Shown piece after piece: positions 1 to 5,835 of a stretch of 5,835 bases of DNA. The translations under genes and the position numbers were made by a program. The DNA lies in contig JBGPHT010000267.1 in NCBI GenBank assembly GCA_041484525.1, positions 1 through 5,835 on the forward strand, given 5' to 3'. The notes under the pieces are model-generated. The model ran no database searches and was not told the DNA's origin. It was given only the letters and a program-made list of their open reading frames with translations. The DNA comes from JBGPHT01 sp041484525. GTDB lineage: Bacteria; Acidobacteriota; Terriglobia; Bryobacterales; Bryobacteraceae. The stretch's first letter is position 1. Every line of letters begins with the position of its first letter.

Positions 1-2
1 AC

Positions 3-131
3 CCCGCGGCTCGCCGGACGCGCGCCGATCGGCATAACCCACAGTCCATCGCCACTATCCGTATCAGGATTGCCAGAGCCCTGCTGCAACATCTCCCCTG
101 CTGCCCCTTTTGCTGCGCGCGCCGTTTATAA
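3..131 (+). CDS. possible 3' end of an upstream gene, perhaps an ECF sigma factor
   Basis: Frame 3 is open from the left edge to a TAA at 129-131, giving about 42 codons. The middle of the peptide reads ATIRIRIARALLQHL, which faintly resembles the end of sigma region 4 in ECF sigma factors (typically A-T-V-R-x-R-L-x-R-A-R). The next gene downstream is a TPR-CHAT protein, and an ECF sigma gene next to a large TPR protein would be a plausible arrangement. The Cys-rich tail (CCPFCC) is unusual. Against the call, the piece is very short, frame 1 is open over the same bases, and a GC-rich sequence gives chance open frames easily. If it is real, the TPR-CHAT gene must start near or after its stop, or overlap it. 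This is a weak suggestion only. Confidence 0.2.
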   Translation, partial: PAARRTRADRHNPQSIATIRIRIARALLQHLPCCPFCCARRL

Positions 132-1971
132 CACAGTAGTATTAGGCCTGGGTCGTTCAGTCACTACGACTCGCGAATTGTTCCATCTCCTTCCCGTCAC
201 GGCAAACGCTGCGGGCAGACTTCTCGCACAAGCGAACACGCTGAGAAGCCAGAGGCGACTCACCGAAGCGTTGGCGGCGGCGCAAGCTGGTCTGCGCCTC
301 GCAACGGAGCCGGCACGGGAAGAGATGCAAGCCGCCTTCCACGAACTGATTGGCGTAATCCTTCTAGCGAGGAACCGGGATTATGCGCTGAGCCTCCCGG
401 AATTCCGCCAAGCCGAGGCGATCTACACACAACTTGGAGACTGGAGCGCACAGGAACGGACCGGACATCTGATTGCGGCCGTGCAGTTAGATGCGGGTAA
501 TCTCACCGACGCTTTGGAATTGCTTCGAAAACTCCTGTCGCAAGCCGACAACCGGCAGCGCTTGGCCTCGAGAGCGGACCCGTTACAAACCTTGGGCCGT
601 CTGCATTTGGCCATGGGCGAGCCCGATAACGCGCTCACAATTTTCCTGGAGGAACGGGCTCTCCGAGAGCAGCTTCACCGGCCGTTCGATCAGCTCCTGC
701 TTCAGATCGGTTCTCTCTACGCCAGGCGAGGTGATTTCGCCGAAGCCCTGAAATGCCTCGAGCAGTCGTACGCGCTTGCGCCTACAAAAGGCGATCGAGC
801 GTTCGCACTTCGCGCTGTCGGGCATTTGTACGGGAACCGAGGCGAGTATTTTCAGGGTCTAGCGTACGGGCAGCGCTCCGTAGCCCTCTTTCGCGCCGCG
901 AATATGCCTCTGCAAGCGGGGGCGGGCTTGCGCGATTTAGCCGCCGTTTATACCAGCCTTGGCGATTATGCGGAGGCAAACAGGCTCTTGCAGGAGGCGC
1001 TTCAAAGCGCCCGAAAGCTGCAAGACGGGGGAGAAGAGCAAGGAAGCCTCGCCGATCTGGGCAGACTTCGCGTTCGCATGGAGAGACCGCGAGAGGCGCT
1101 GCGTTACTTGACTTTGGCGCTGGCACGCGCGGAGCACACCAATTATCCGGCAGCGCGTGCCGAAACGTTTCTTAGTATCGCGGGGGCCTACAAGGAGCTG
1201 GGTGAGACGGCAAAAGCCCTTCAGAACGCAAATGAAGGTTTGGCCGCGTCCCAGGCGATCGCTTCTCAGGCACTCACGGGCGAGGCACTCATCGAAATCG
1301 GTGACTGCTATCTTCGCTCCGGCGATCTTAGCCGTGCCCAAAGCCGGTTTGCTGAAGCGCTTGCAATTGCGGAGAAGAGCGCCATCGCCGATTTGATTGT
1401 GGCCGCTCGGCGCGGATTGGCCGAAATCGAAGTTCGCAGGATGAATTATCGAGCCGCTCAGGAGCATTTGCGATCTGCGATCGACAAAGTGGAATCGATG
1501 CGCAGCACCACGCCCGGCACGGAATTGCGCTCAGGGTTTCTCGCCCAGAACTGGCGGGTTTACGAGGACATGCTTTATGTGCTTTCCCTGGTTCGCGGCG
1601 AAGAGAGGCTCGGCCTTGAATACGCCGAGCGGGGACGCGCACGGGCATTTCTGGATGTCCTGGCAGGCGCACGGGCCGGTTCCGAGCATGAACAAGCTCC
1701 GGCCTTGGATTCGACTGCGATCGTAGAACAAATGCACTCCTCAAATGCCACCCTTCTCGAATACGTCGTCGGAGAACGGCGCCCGTATCTTTGGGTCGTG
1801 TCAAGGGAGAGCGTCCAGATGTTCCCGCTGCCCGGTCGGGCGCAACTTACTCTGCAAGTGACAGCGTATCGGCAAGCGCTGAGCTCTCCACCCCGCCTGG
1901 GCAATCCCGATTACCGAACCGCTGCACGCGGCCTCTACGAGACGCTTCTTGGTCCGGCAGGTGGCCAGTGA
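70..1971 (+). CDS. TPR-CHAT protein, N-terminal part (TPR array and start of CHAT), frameshifted
   Basis: This is the N-terminal 633 residues of a TPR-CHAT protein. The first roughly 45 residues show no recognisable domain. Residues about 48-480 form a tetratricopeptide array with repeated A-x-x-L/Y-x-x-x-G-D/E-x-x-x-A patterns, for example around LYARRGDFAEAL and VYTSLGDYAEANRLL. Residues about 488-535 (FLAQNWRVYEDMLYVL, then YAERGRARAFLDVLAG) are the linker that usually precedes CHAT domains. Residues about 552-630 match the opening CHAT strands and end at LYETLLGPAGG, just before the expected strand that is found in frame 3. TPRs normally bind partner proteins and CHAT is a predicted clan CD cysteine protease, so this half would be the sensing part; its partner is unknown. 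The start is uncertain: 70 is TTG without a well-spaced ribosome binding site, the frame is open to the window edge, and TTG at 178 is another option. I see no signal peptide, so it is probably cytoplasmic. Confidence 0.85.
   Translation: MPEPCCNISPAAPFAARAVYNTVVLGLGRSVTTTRELFHLLPVTANAAGRLLAQANTLRSQRRLTEALAAAQAGLRLATEPAREEMQAAFHELIGVILLARNRDYALSLPEFRQAEAIYTQLGDWSAQERTGHLIAAVQLDAGNLTDALELLRKLLSQADNRQRLASRADPLQTLGRLHLAMGEPDNALTIFLEERALREQLHRPFDQLLLQIGSLYARRGDFAEALKCLEQSYALAPTKGDRAFALRAVGHLYGNRGEYFQGLAYGQRSVALFRAANMPLQAGAGLRDLAAVYTSLGDYAEANRLLQEALQSARKLQDGGEEQGSLADLGRLRVRMERPREALRYLTLALARAEHTNYPAARAETFLSIAGAYKELGETAKALQNANEGLAASQAIASQALTGEALIEIGDCYLRSGDLSRAQSRFAEALAIAEKSAIADLIVAARRGLAEIEVRRMNYRAAQEHLRSAIDKVESMRSTTPGTELRSGFLAQNWRVYEDMLYVLSLVRGEERLGLEYAERGRARAFLDVLAGARAGSEHEQAPALDSTAIVEQMHSSNATLLEYVVGERRPYLWVVSRESVQMFPLPGRAQLTLQVTAYRQALSSPPRLGNPDYRTAARGLYETLLGPAGGQ
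1961..1971 (+). other. frameshift point in the TPR-CHAT gene
   Basis: CHAT homology runs in frame 1 up to about 1964 and continues without a visible gap in frame 3 from about 1965 (P-V-T-G-A-T-Q-L-I-V). One extra base, for example a third C in the GGCCAG at 1963-1968, would join the halves as L-L-G-P-A-G-G-P-V-T-G-A-T-Q and give a protein of about 915 residues, an ordinary length for this family. There is no X-XXY-YYZ slippery heptamer and no long homopolymer at the site, so programmed frameshifting is not supported. A real one-base deletion or a sequencing or assembly error would look the same. Confidence 0.8.
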
Positions 1972-2813
1972 CAGGCGCGACCCAACTAATCGTGATTCAA
2001 GACGGCATTCTGCACTACGTTCCTTTTGAGACTCTGATCGGGCAAGACGGGCAGCATCTCGTCGAACATCAGACGATCAGCTACGCTCCGTCGGCCTCGA
2101 TATTGCCGCAACTGAAGCGGGACCACACACCCGACGTGCGCAAGGAACTTCTGGCTGTCGGCGATCCAACCCTTCCCAGCATTCCCGGTCGCGATCTGCC
2201 GCAGCTTGTCCGCGCTGTTTACACCCGCGCCGGATTTTCCTTCGGCCCCCTCCCGTACGCGGGACGAGAACTGAACGAGATCGCAGGGCTATTCCCAGCC
2301 GGACAAGTCAAGATCATCGTCGGGGCCCAATTGACGGAGGCCACCCTCAAACGGGAGCGACTTGCCGAGTACAAACGCCTCCACTTCGCAAGCCACGCGC
2401 TCGTAGATGAGCGAGTGCCGGACCGCTCCGGAATCGTGCTCTCAGCCGCTGCGGACGGAGAAGATGGTATCCTGCGCGTTCCTCAGATTCTGCGACTACG
2501 CATCGATGCCGACTTGGTCGTTTTGTCCGCCTGCCAGACCGCCCTCGGCAAACTCGTGAGGGGCGAGGGCATGCTGGGATTAAGCCGTGCTTTCCTAACG
2601 TCGGGAGCGGCACGCGTCATCGTCAGTGGCTGGGAGGTCAACGACTTGTCAACCGCTGACTTTATGAAAACCTTTTATACTTTCTTGCGCGAGAACATTC
2701 CTCCCGCCGAAGCCCTGCGGCAAGCCAAATTATCCCTGCTTCATTCTTCCTCACCAGCGTACCGGCATCCGTACTATTGGGCTCCGTTTATCCTATTGGG
2801 ACGGCCTGACTAG
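1968..2813 (+). CDS. CHAT protease domain, C-terminal part of the TPR-CHAT protein
   Basis: These 281 codons carry most of a CHAT (caspase HetF associated with TPRs) domain. The order is the usual one: a strand and turn IVIQDGILHYVPFETL, then ISYAPSASIL, then a GDP loop, then YAGRELNEIAGLF, then the catalytic His in LHFASHALVDE (His codon 2394-2396), the catalytic Cys in VVLSACQTALG (Cys codon 2532-2534), then GEGMLGLSRAFLTSGA and the closing YWAPFILLG. Both catalytic residues are present. The open frame extends upstream to a TTG at 1791, but 1791-1964 in this frame looks like noise while frame 1 carries the real protein there. I place the start at GTG 1968 because it overlaps the upstream TGA as GTGA and sits where the homology begins. 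Translation from it is possible by coupling, although AGGTGG at 1959-1964 is only 3 bases away. The more likely reading is the rear half of one frameshifted gene. Targets are unknown. Confidence 0.85.
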   Translation: MTGATQLIVIQDGILHYVPFETLIGQDGQHLVEHQTISYAPSASILPQLKRDHTPDVRKELLAVGDPTLPSIPGRDLPQLVRAVYTRAGFSFGPLPYAGRELNEIAGLFPAGQVKIIVGAQLTEATLKRERLAEYKRLHFASHALVDERVPDRSGIVLSAAADGEDGILRVPQILRLRIDADLVVLSACQTALGKLVRGEGMLGLSRAFLTSGAARVIVSGWEVNDLSTADFMKTFYTFLRENIPPAEALRQAKLSLLHSSSPAYRHPYYWAPFILLGRPD

Positions 2814-2847
2814 ACGCAGAGGCTCAGGCAACGTGACGGGCTGGCGG
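2814..2847. other. short gap between convergent genes
   Basis: The TAG ending the CHAT frame (2811-2813) and the TGA ending the minus-strand gene (2848-2850) are 34 bases apart. GCCTGA at 2804-2809 and TCAGGC at 2824-2829 can pair, but the loop is 14 bases and no T run follows on either strand. I therefore do not call a terminator. Confidence 0.7.
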
Positions 2848-3195
2848 TCAGTTCTTGATCGTGATGAATCCTCCCGGCGGAGTGCTGAACGTCCCCAGCT
2901 TCATGGTCAACGGGTAGTCGCCATCGGGCAATCCACCGGGGACTTGGAAGTTGATCTGGTAAAGCCCGGCGATTCCGGGTGATACCCCGACATAGGGCAG
3001 CTTGCTTGTATCCAGGCCTACTCCGCCCAACGTTAGGACCGGATGATCAACGGTTGCAGTGCTACTTGGTGGGACACCGGGCATCGTGGCAGGATTCGTC
3101 GGTCCGAACGAGATGCCGTAGACAGTTAGGACATCGCCGGGCTTTGCGGGCGTGAAACTCACACCTGGAATCAGTCCTACGGCGCCCACATACAC
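2848..3195 (-). CDS. Solibacter C-terminal domain, rear half, separated by an in-frame TAG
   Basis: This is the distal half of the C-terminal domain of the NHL protein. It lies in the same reading frame as the larger part (3292-5700), and the codons between, 3196-3291, are also open and domain-like (for example AASPEFLYW). Diagnostic pieces are VNAVTGVYVG, GLIPGVSFTPAKPGDVLTVYG, a GPTNPA segment, VGVSPGIAGLYQINFQVP and a final GGFITIKN before TGA at 2848-2850. These fit the second half of the Solibacter C-terminal domain (TIGR03437), which ends many large, probably secreted or surface-attached acidobacterial proteins; its function is not known. The first available start is GTG at 3193-3195, but no ribosome binding site supports it and the fragment would begin mid-domain. 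I regard it as a remnant of the upstream protein, made only if the TAG is read through or is an error. Confidence 0.75.
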   Translation of the reverse strand: MYVGAVGLIPGVSFTPAKPGDVLTVYGISFGPTNPATMPGVPPSSTATVDHPVLTLGGVGLDTSKLPYVGVSPGIAGLYQINFQVPGGLPDGDYPLTMKLGTFSTPPGGFITIKN

Positions 3196-3291
3196 TCCCG
3201 TGACGGCGTTGACTGCGACTACCGGATTCTTTCCATTCGCGTTGCCGACCCAATAGAGGAACTCTGGACTTGCAGCCTGCGTGGTTACCGT

Positions 3292-3294
3292 CTA
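3292..3294 (-). other. in-frame TAG stop inside the Solibacter C-terminal domain
   Basis: On the minus strand the codons read R-S-A-P-TAG-T-V-T-T-Q-A-A-S-P-E-F without any change of frame. Homology to the domain appears to continue straight across, so one base change (for example CAG to TAG) is enough to explain the break. TAG also ends the CHAT frame at 2811-2813 exactly where a CHAT domain should end, so general recoding of TAG in this genome is unlikely. Confidence 0.8.
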
Positions 3295-3942
3295 CGGAGC
3301 ACTGCGGATTTCGTTTGCCGCTCCGCAGTTCGTTACCACCTGAACGGACACCGAGCTATTGACTGGCACGTCGGGAACCTGGAAATTGATGAGGCCAGGA
3401 CTGACGTAAATTGGAAAACCGAGCGTGTTCCCCACCTGTACACAAACCGAGGCCAAGCTCGTCGGCAGATTGCCGCCAACAAGGTCGCCAGCCTGCAGTT
3501 GCCGGGCCGTGCCCTGCGGGGCGAAATTGGAACCATAGATCGTCGCGAGTGCTCCCGGCGAGATTTGCGTAACGGCCGGGACACTTCCTCCCGCTCCGGC
3601 CACGCCTCCGGCGCTAATCGTTGGGACAAATGCGGCTGGTTTCACCGTCAATTGAAACTGTAGTGATGGTAGCCCTGCGGCTGTTGCTGTAACAATCACA
3701 GGCCCGGCCGTATCGCCGAGTTTGATTGCGGCGACAGCCTTTCCGGCGGAATCCGTTGTCACCTTATCCGTCGTTACTGTGGCGATGCCCGATGTCACTT
3801 GGAAATTGACGACGACCCCGCCCACCGGTAATCCCGCACTCCCTATGACGAGCACGCCGATTCTGAGGACGTCTCCCGGCGCGCCGCTTTGGCCGTTTCC
3901 GGCATCGATGGTTAGCCGGGCCGCCACGTTCGGCGTCAACAT

Positions 3943-5700
3943 GCGAATTCGGTTGTTGTATGCGTCCGCAACGTACACTATTCCCGAGGGGTCAACCGCC
4001 AAACCCTGAGGAGAATTGAGGTGTGCGGCCGAAGCCAGCCCCCCATCACCTCCGAACACAGCGATTCCATCCCCGGCTATCGTCGCGATGACGCCTGACG
4101 AATCGACTTTGCGAATCCAATGATGCCCGGAATCGGCAATGTAGAGGTTGCCTGTGCTGTCGAGTGCAATCGCTTCCGGAGTCTGCAACTGCGCCTGTAT
4201 CGCCGGCACACCATTGCTTCCAGCAGCGCTTCCGCCGCCGGCCACTGTATTGATGATCCCAGTGCCGGCATCTATTCTGCGGATCCGGTCGTTGAGGGCA
4301 TCAGCGACGAAAATGTTCCCCTTGGCATCTACCCCTACATCGCTGGGAGAATGCAGTTGTGCACCTGTTGCGAGACTGCCATCACCGCTGAAACCTGGAG
4401 ATCCGACGCCCGCGACTGTGGTGATGATCCCGCTCGCTGCGGCCACCCGCCGGATGCGATGGTTTCCAAGGTCAGCGATGTAGAGGTTTCCTGATCGGTC
4501 CAGAGCAACTCCCTCTGGCAAAAAGAGGCTTGCAGCCGTAGCCAGACCACCATCGCCGCTGAAGGTGAACGTACCGGTCCCGGCGACGGTCGTGATCACA
4601 TGAGTGGCGGCATCCACGCGGCGAACAACGCTATTGACGGCGTCCGCGAAGAACAGATTGCCCGCCGTATCTACGGCGGAACCGCCTGGCCACAATCCGA
4701 TTTGCGCGGCGGTTGCCGGGCCTTTGTCGCCGCTAAACCCTGGATTTGCGGTACCCACGACACTTGAGATTACGCCGCTCGCATCCACACGCTGGATGGT
4801 CGTGAAATCGCTGATGTATAAATTCCCTGCTTGATTCAGGCTGAGATTGCTTGGGTAATAGAGTTGCGCCTTCACTGCCAGCCCGCCGTCGCCCGCAGAA
4901 CCGCCGCCCGCAATTCGTTGGATTCTGCCGCTTGGGGCCAAGATCTCACGCACCTTGCCGGCTCCGTCATCGGCCACATAAATATCTCCCGCGGAGTCCA
5001 CCGCGAGACTCAGAGGGTCGATAAACTGCGCAGCCGTTGCGGGCCCGTTATCCCCGGCAGCACCCGCCACCCCGGTGCCAGCGACGGTAGTGATGATACC
5101 GGTCGATGCGGCAACACGGCGGATGCGCTTGTTTCCCGTGTCGGCGATATAGAGATTGCCGCTCATGTCAAACTCAACCGCGGTTGGCGATGCCAACCTG
5201 GCATTAGTTGCCGGGCCACCGTCCCCGCCGAAGTTCGCGATGGTTCCGGCAACCGTCGAAATGATCGCTGTCGCGGCGGAGACCCTTCGGATGCGACCGT
5301 GGCCGGCCTCCGCAACATACAGGTTTCCGGCGGCATCGAACGCCATACCAGATGGGCGAAAGATCTGAGCGCTGACGGCCAGCCCCCCGTCGCCGTTCGG
5401 TCCGCCGTTGCTGCCCGAAGTGCCATCCCCAGCCACCGTCGTGACGATGCCGGTGCCGACGGCAATCTTTCTAACTCGATTGTTCAGCCCGTCGCTAAAG
5501 TACAGACTTCCGACCGCGTCCAGGACAACGGATGTCGGTCGATTCAGCACGGCGCTAATGGCCGGCCCGCCATCGCCCGCGAACCCGGCAGTCCCAGTGC
5601 CTGCAATGGTGGTGATAATTCCCGTGCCAGCATCCACGCGGCGAATGCGCTGATTTCCGTAATCGGCAACGTATAGGTTACCGGCTTTGTCAAACCCTAG
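3943..5700 (-). repeat. NHL repeat array, eleven units of about 168 bases
   Basis: The array is visible at protein level as units of 54-61 residues, beginning near (in the translation from 5637) residues 35, 96, 152, 209, 263, 318, 375, 432, 488 and 544, with one cut unit before them. Blades differ in quality: the units with FDMSGNLYIADTGNKRIRRV and LDRSGNLYIADLGNHRIRRV are close to consensus, while the fifth (LNQAGNLYISDFTTIQRVD) lacks the usual N-x-R-I-R-R step and is shorter. DNA copies have diverged, so this is an old array rather than recent copying. Six-bladed NHL propellers would need twelve units for two, so about one unit or more is probably lost past the break. Confidence 0.8.
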
Positions 5701-5835
5701 CAGCCTGTGGTAATAGTCGCGAAAACATGTGACCTAGCGAATGTTCTGGGCGTCTATACTGCATGGCCATGGGAACCCGCAAGAAACGGGAGCGACAGGA
5801 AGATCTCTGGGTCGTCAGCAGCGAGGTCGTGGGCA
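5701..5835 (+). mobile_element. left end of an insertion sequence, cut by the window edge
   Basis: NHL coding sequence on the minus strand stops matching its repeat pattern within a few bases of 5700, and the new sequence starts with CAGCCTGTGGTAATAGTCGC, a plausible terminal inverted repeat. A transposase-like frame opens 62 bases further in, on the plus strand, pointing away from the broken gene. The bases just before the junction are the palindrome CTAG (5697-5700), which could be the target or a target duplication. The other end lies outside the window, so the inverted repeat and any duplication cannot be confirmed and the boundary may be off by several bases. Confidence 0.6.
5763..5835 (+). 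CDS. transposase N-terminus (partial), probably DDE type
   Basis: Only 24 codons are in the window: ATG at 5763 (or ATG at 5769), followed by G-T-R-K-K-R-E-R-Q-E-D-L-W-V-V-S-S-E-V-V-G. The basic start followed by R-Q-x-x-L-W is how I remember a widespread group of IS5/IS1182-like transposases beginning, in which the next residues lead to a G-H-P-F-Y motif that here would fall past the edge. The position just inside a sharp junction in the NHL gene supports the call. There is no clear ribosome binding site. TATACT at 5755-5760 resembles a -10 box, but it is so close to the ATG that it would imply a nearly leaderless transcript from 5769. Too short to name a family with certainty. Confidence 0.55.
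   Translation, partial: MAMGTRKKRERQEDLWVVSSEVVG

Larger units (their letters stand above)
3292..5700 (-). pseudogene. NHL-repeat beta-propeller protein with Ig-like and Solibacter C-terminal domains, 5' truncated
   Basis: The sense frame runs from the break near 5700 to the TAG at 3292; the first usable start is GTG at 5635-5637, giving 781 residues, but NHL sequence continues upstream of it (F-D-K-A-G-N-L-Y-V-A-D), so the true start is lost. Residues 1-565 are ten NHL repeats of about 56 residues plus the tail of an eleventh. Each carries a hydrophobic-D-x-x-G-N-L-Y-V/I-A-D core, then R-I-R-R-V, T-G-I-I-T-T-V-A-G and a G-F-S-G-D-G-G-P-A-T-like turn. Residues about 572-665 are an Ig-like domain similar to bacterial Ig-like group 1 (VNFQVTSG, then VTTDSAGKA). 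Residues 673-781 are the first half of the Solibacter C-terminal domain (SPGALATIYGSNFA, YVSPGLINFQVP), with two Cys that could form a disulfide. NHL propellers bind proteins, sugars or other ligands without catalysis as a rule. The protein was probably exported, but any signal peptide lay in the missing part. It is broken at both ends of this segment. Confidence 0.85.

Noticed and set aside
937..1467. A 176-codon minus-strand open frame inside the TPR region
   Set aside because: The plus strand has regular TPR patterns throughout. Long antisense frames are common in GC-rich genes, and this one has no motif.
1791..1964. N-terminal extension of the CHAT frame from TTG 1791
   Set aside because: The frame 3 translation here has no CHAT features, while frame 1 over the same bases carries the expected first CHAT strands.
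70..2813. TPR-CHAT protease of a type III-E CRISPR system or of a gasdermin defence operon
   Set aside because: No Cas gene, CRISPR array or gasdermin-like membrane protein is in the window. TPR-CHAT proteins are common in Acidobacteriota without such partners.
2804..2829. Inverted repeat GCCTGA/TCAGGC as a terminator between convergent genes
   Set aside because: The stem is only 6 bases with a 14-base loop and no T tract on either strand; this can arise by chance.
3292..3294. Recoding of TAG as an amino acid
   Set aside because: TAG at 2811-2813 ends the CHAT domain at its normal end, and no specific readthrough signal is visible after 3292.
4831..5676. A 281-codon plus-strand open frame opposite the NHL array
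   Set aside because: It is the antisense shadow of the repeats: the minus strand has clear NHL, Ig-like and C-terminal domains in a continuous frame, and the plus-strand translation shows no recognisable fold.
3943..5700. CRISPR array suggested by regular spacing
   Set aside because: The period of about 168 bases is coding, units are diverged, and there are no short identical direct repeats with unique spacers.

Overview
The window looks like a piece of an Acidobacteriota genome, most likely from the Solibacter/Bryobacter branch. The strongest pointer is the C-terminal domain of the minus-strand gene, which reads like the Solibacter C-terminal domain (TIGR03437), a domain I know almost only from that lineage. 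A large TPR-CHAT protein and a GC-rich base composition fit the same picture. This assignment comes from recalled family patterns, not from a search.

Layout from left to right. Bases 1-131 may hold the last codons of an upstream gene in frame 3, with weak resemblance to the end of an ECF sigma factor, while frame 1 is also open to the left edge. From about 70 to 2813 on the plus strand lies a TPR-CHAT protein, a predicted caspase-like protease fused to tetratricopeptide repeats. It is split by a frame change near 1963-1967: the TPR array and the first CHAT strands are in frame 1, and the rest of CHAT, with an apparently intact His-Cys pair, is in frame 3. A 34-base gap separates it from a convergent minus-strand gene covering 5700 down to 2848. 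That gene encodes an apparently exported protein of NHL beta-propeller repeats, one Ig-like domain and the Solibacter C-terminal domain. It is interrupted by one in-frame TAG at 3292-3294, and its 5' end is cut off near 5700. From about 5701 the sequence is unrelated and leads into the first 24 codons of a plus-strand transposase (ATG at 5763), so an insertion sequence appears to have landed in the NHL gene.

The main message is that both large genes are broken: one frameshift, one nonsense codon and one probable IS insertion within 5.8 kb. Either the locus is decaying or part of this is sequence error; the IS junction is the lesion least easily explained by error. No functional link between the TPR-CHAT protein and the NHL protein can be shown from the sequence; they are convergent and not in one operon. 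I see no CRISPR array, tRNA, rRNA, riboswitch or convincing terminator. I do not find a clearly new biological system here.
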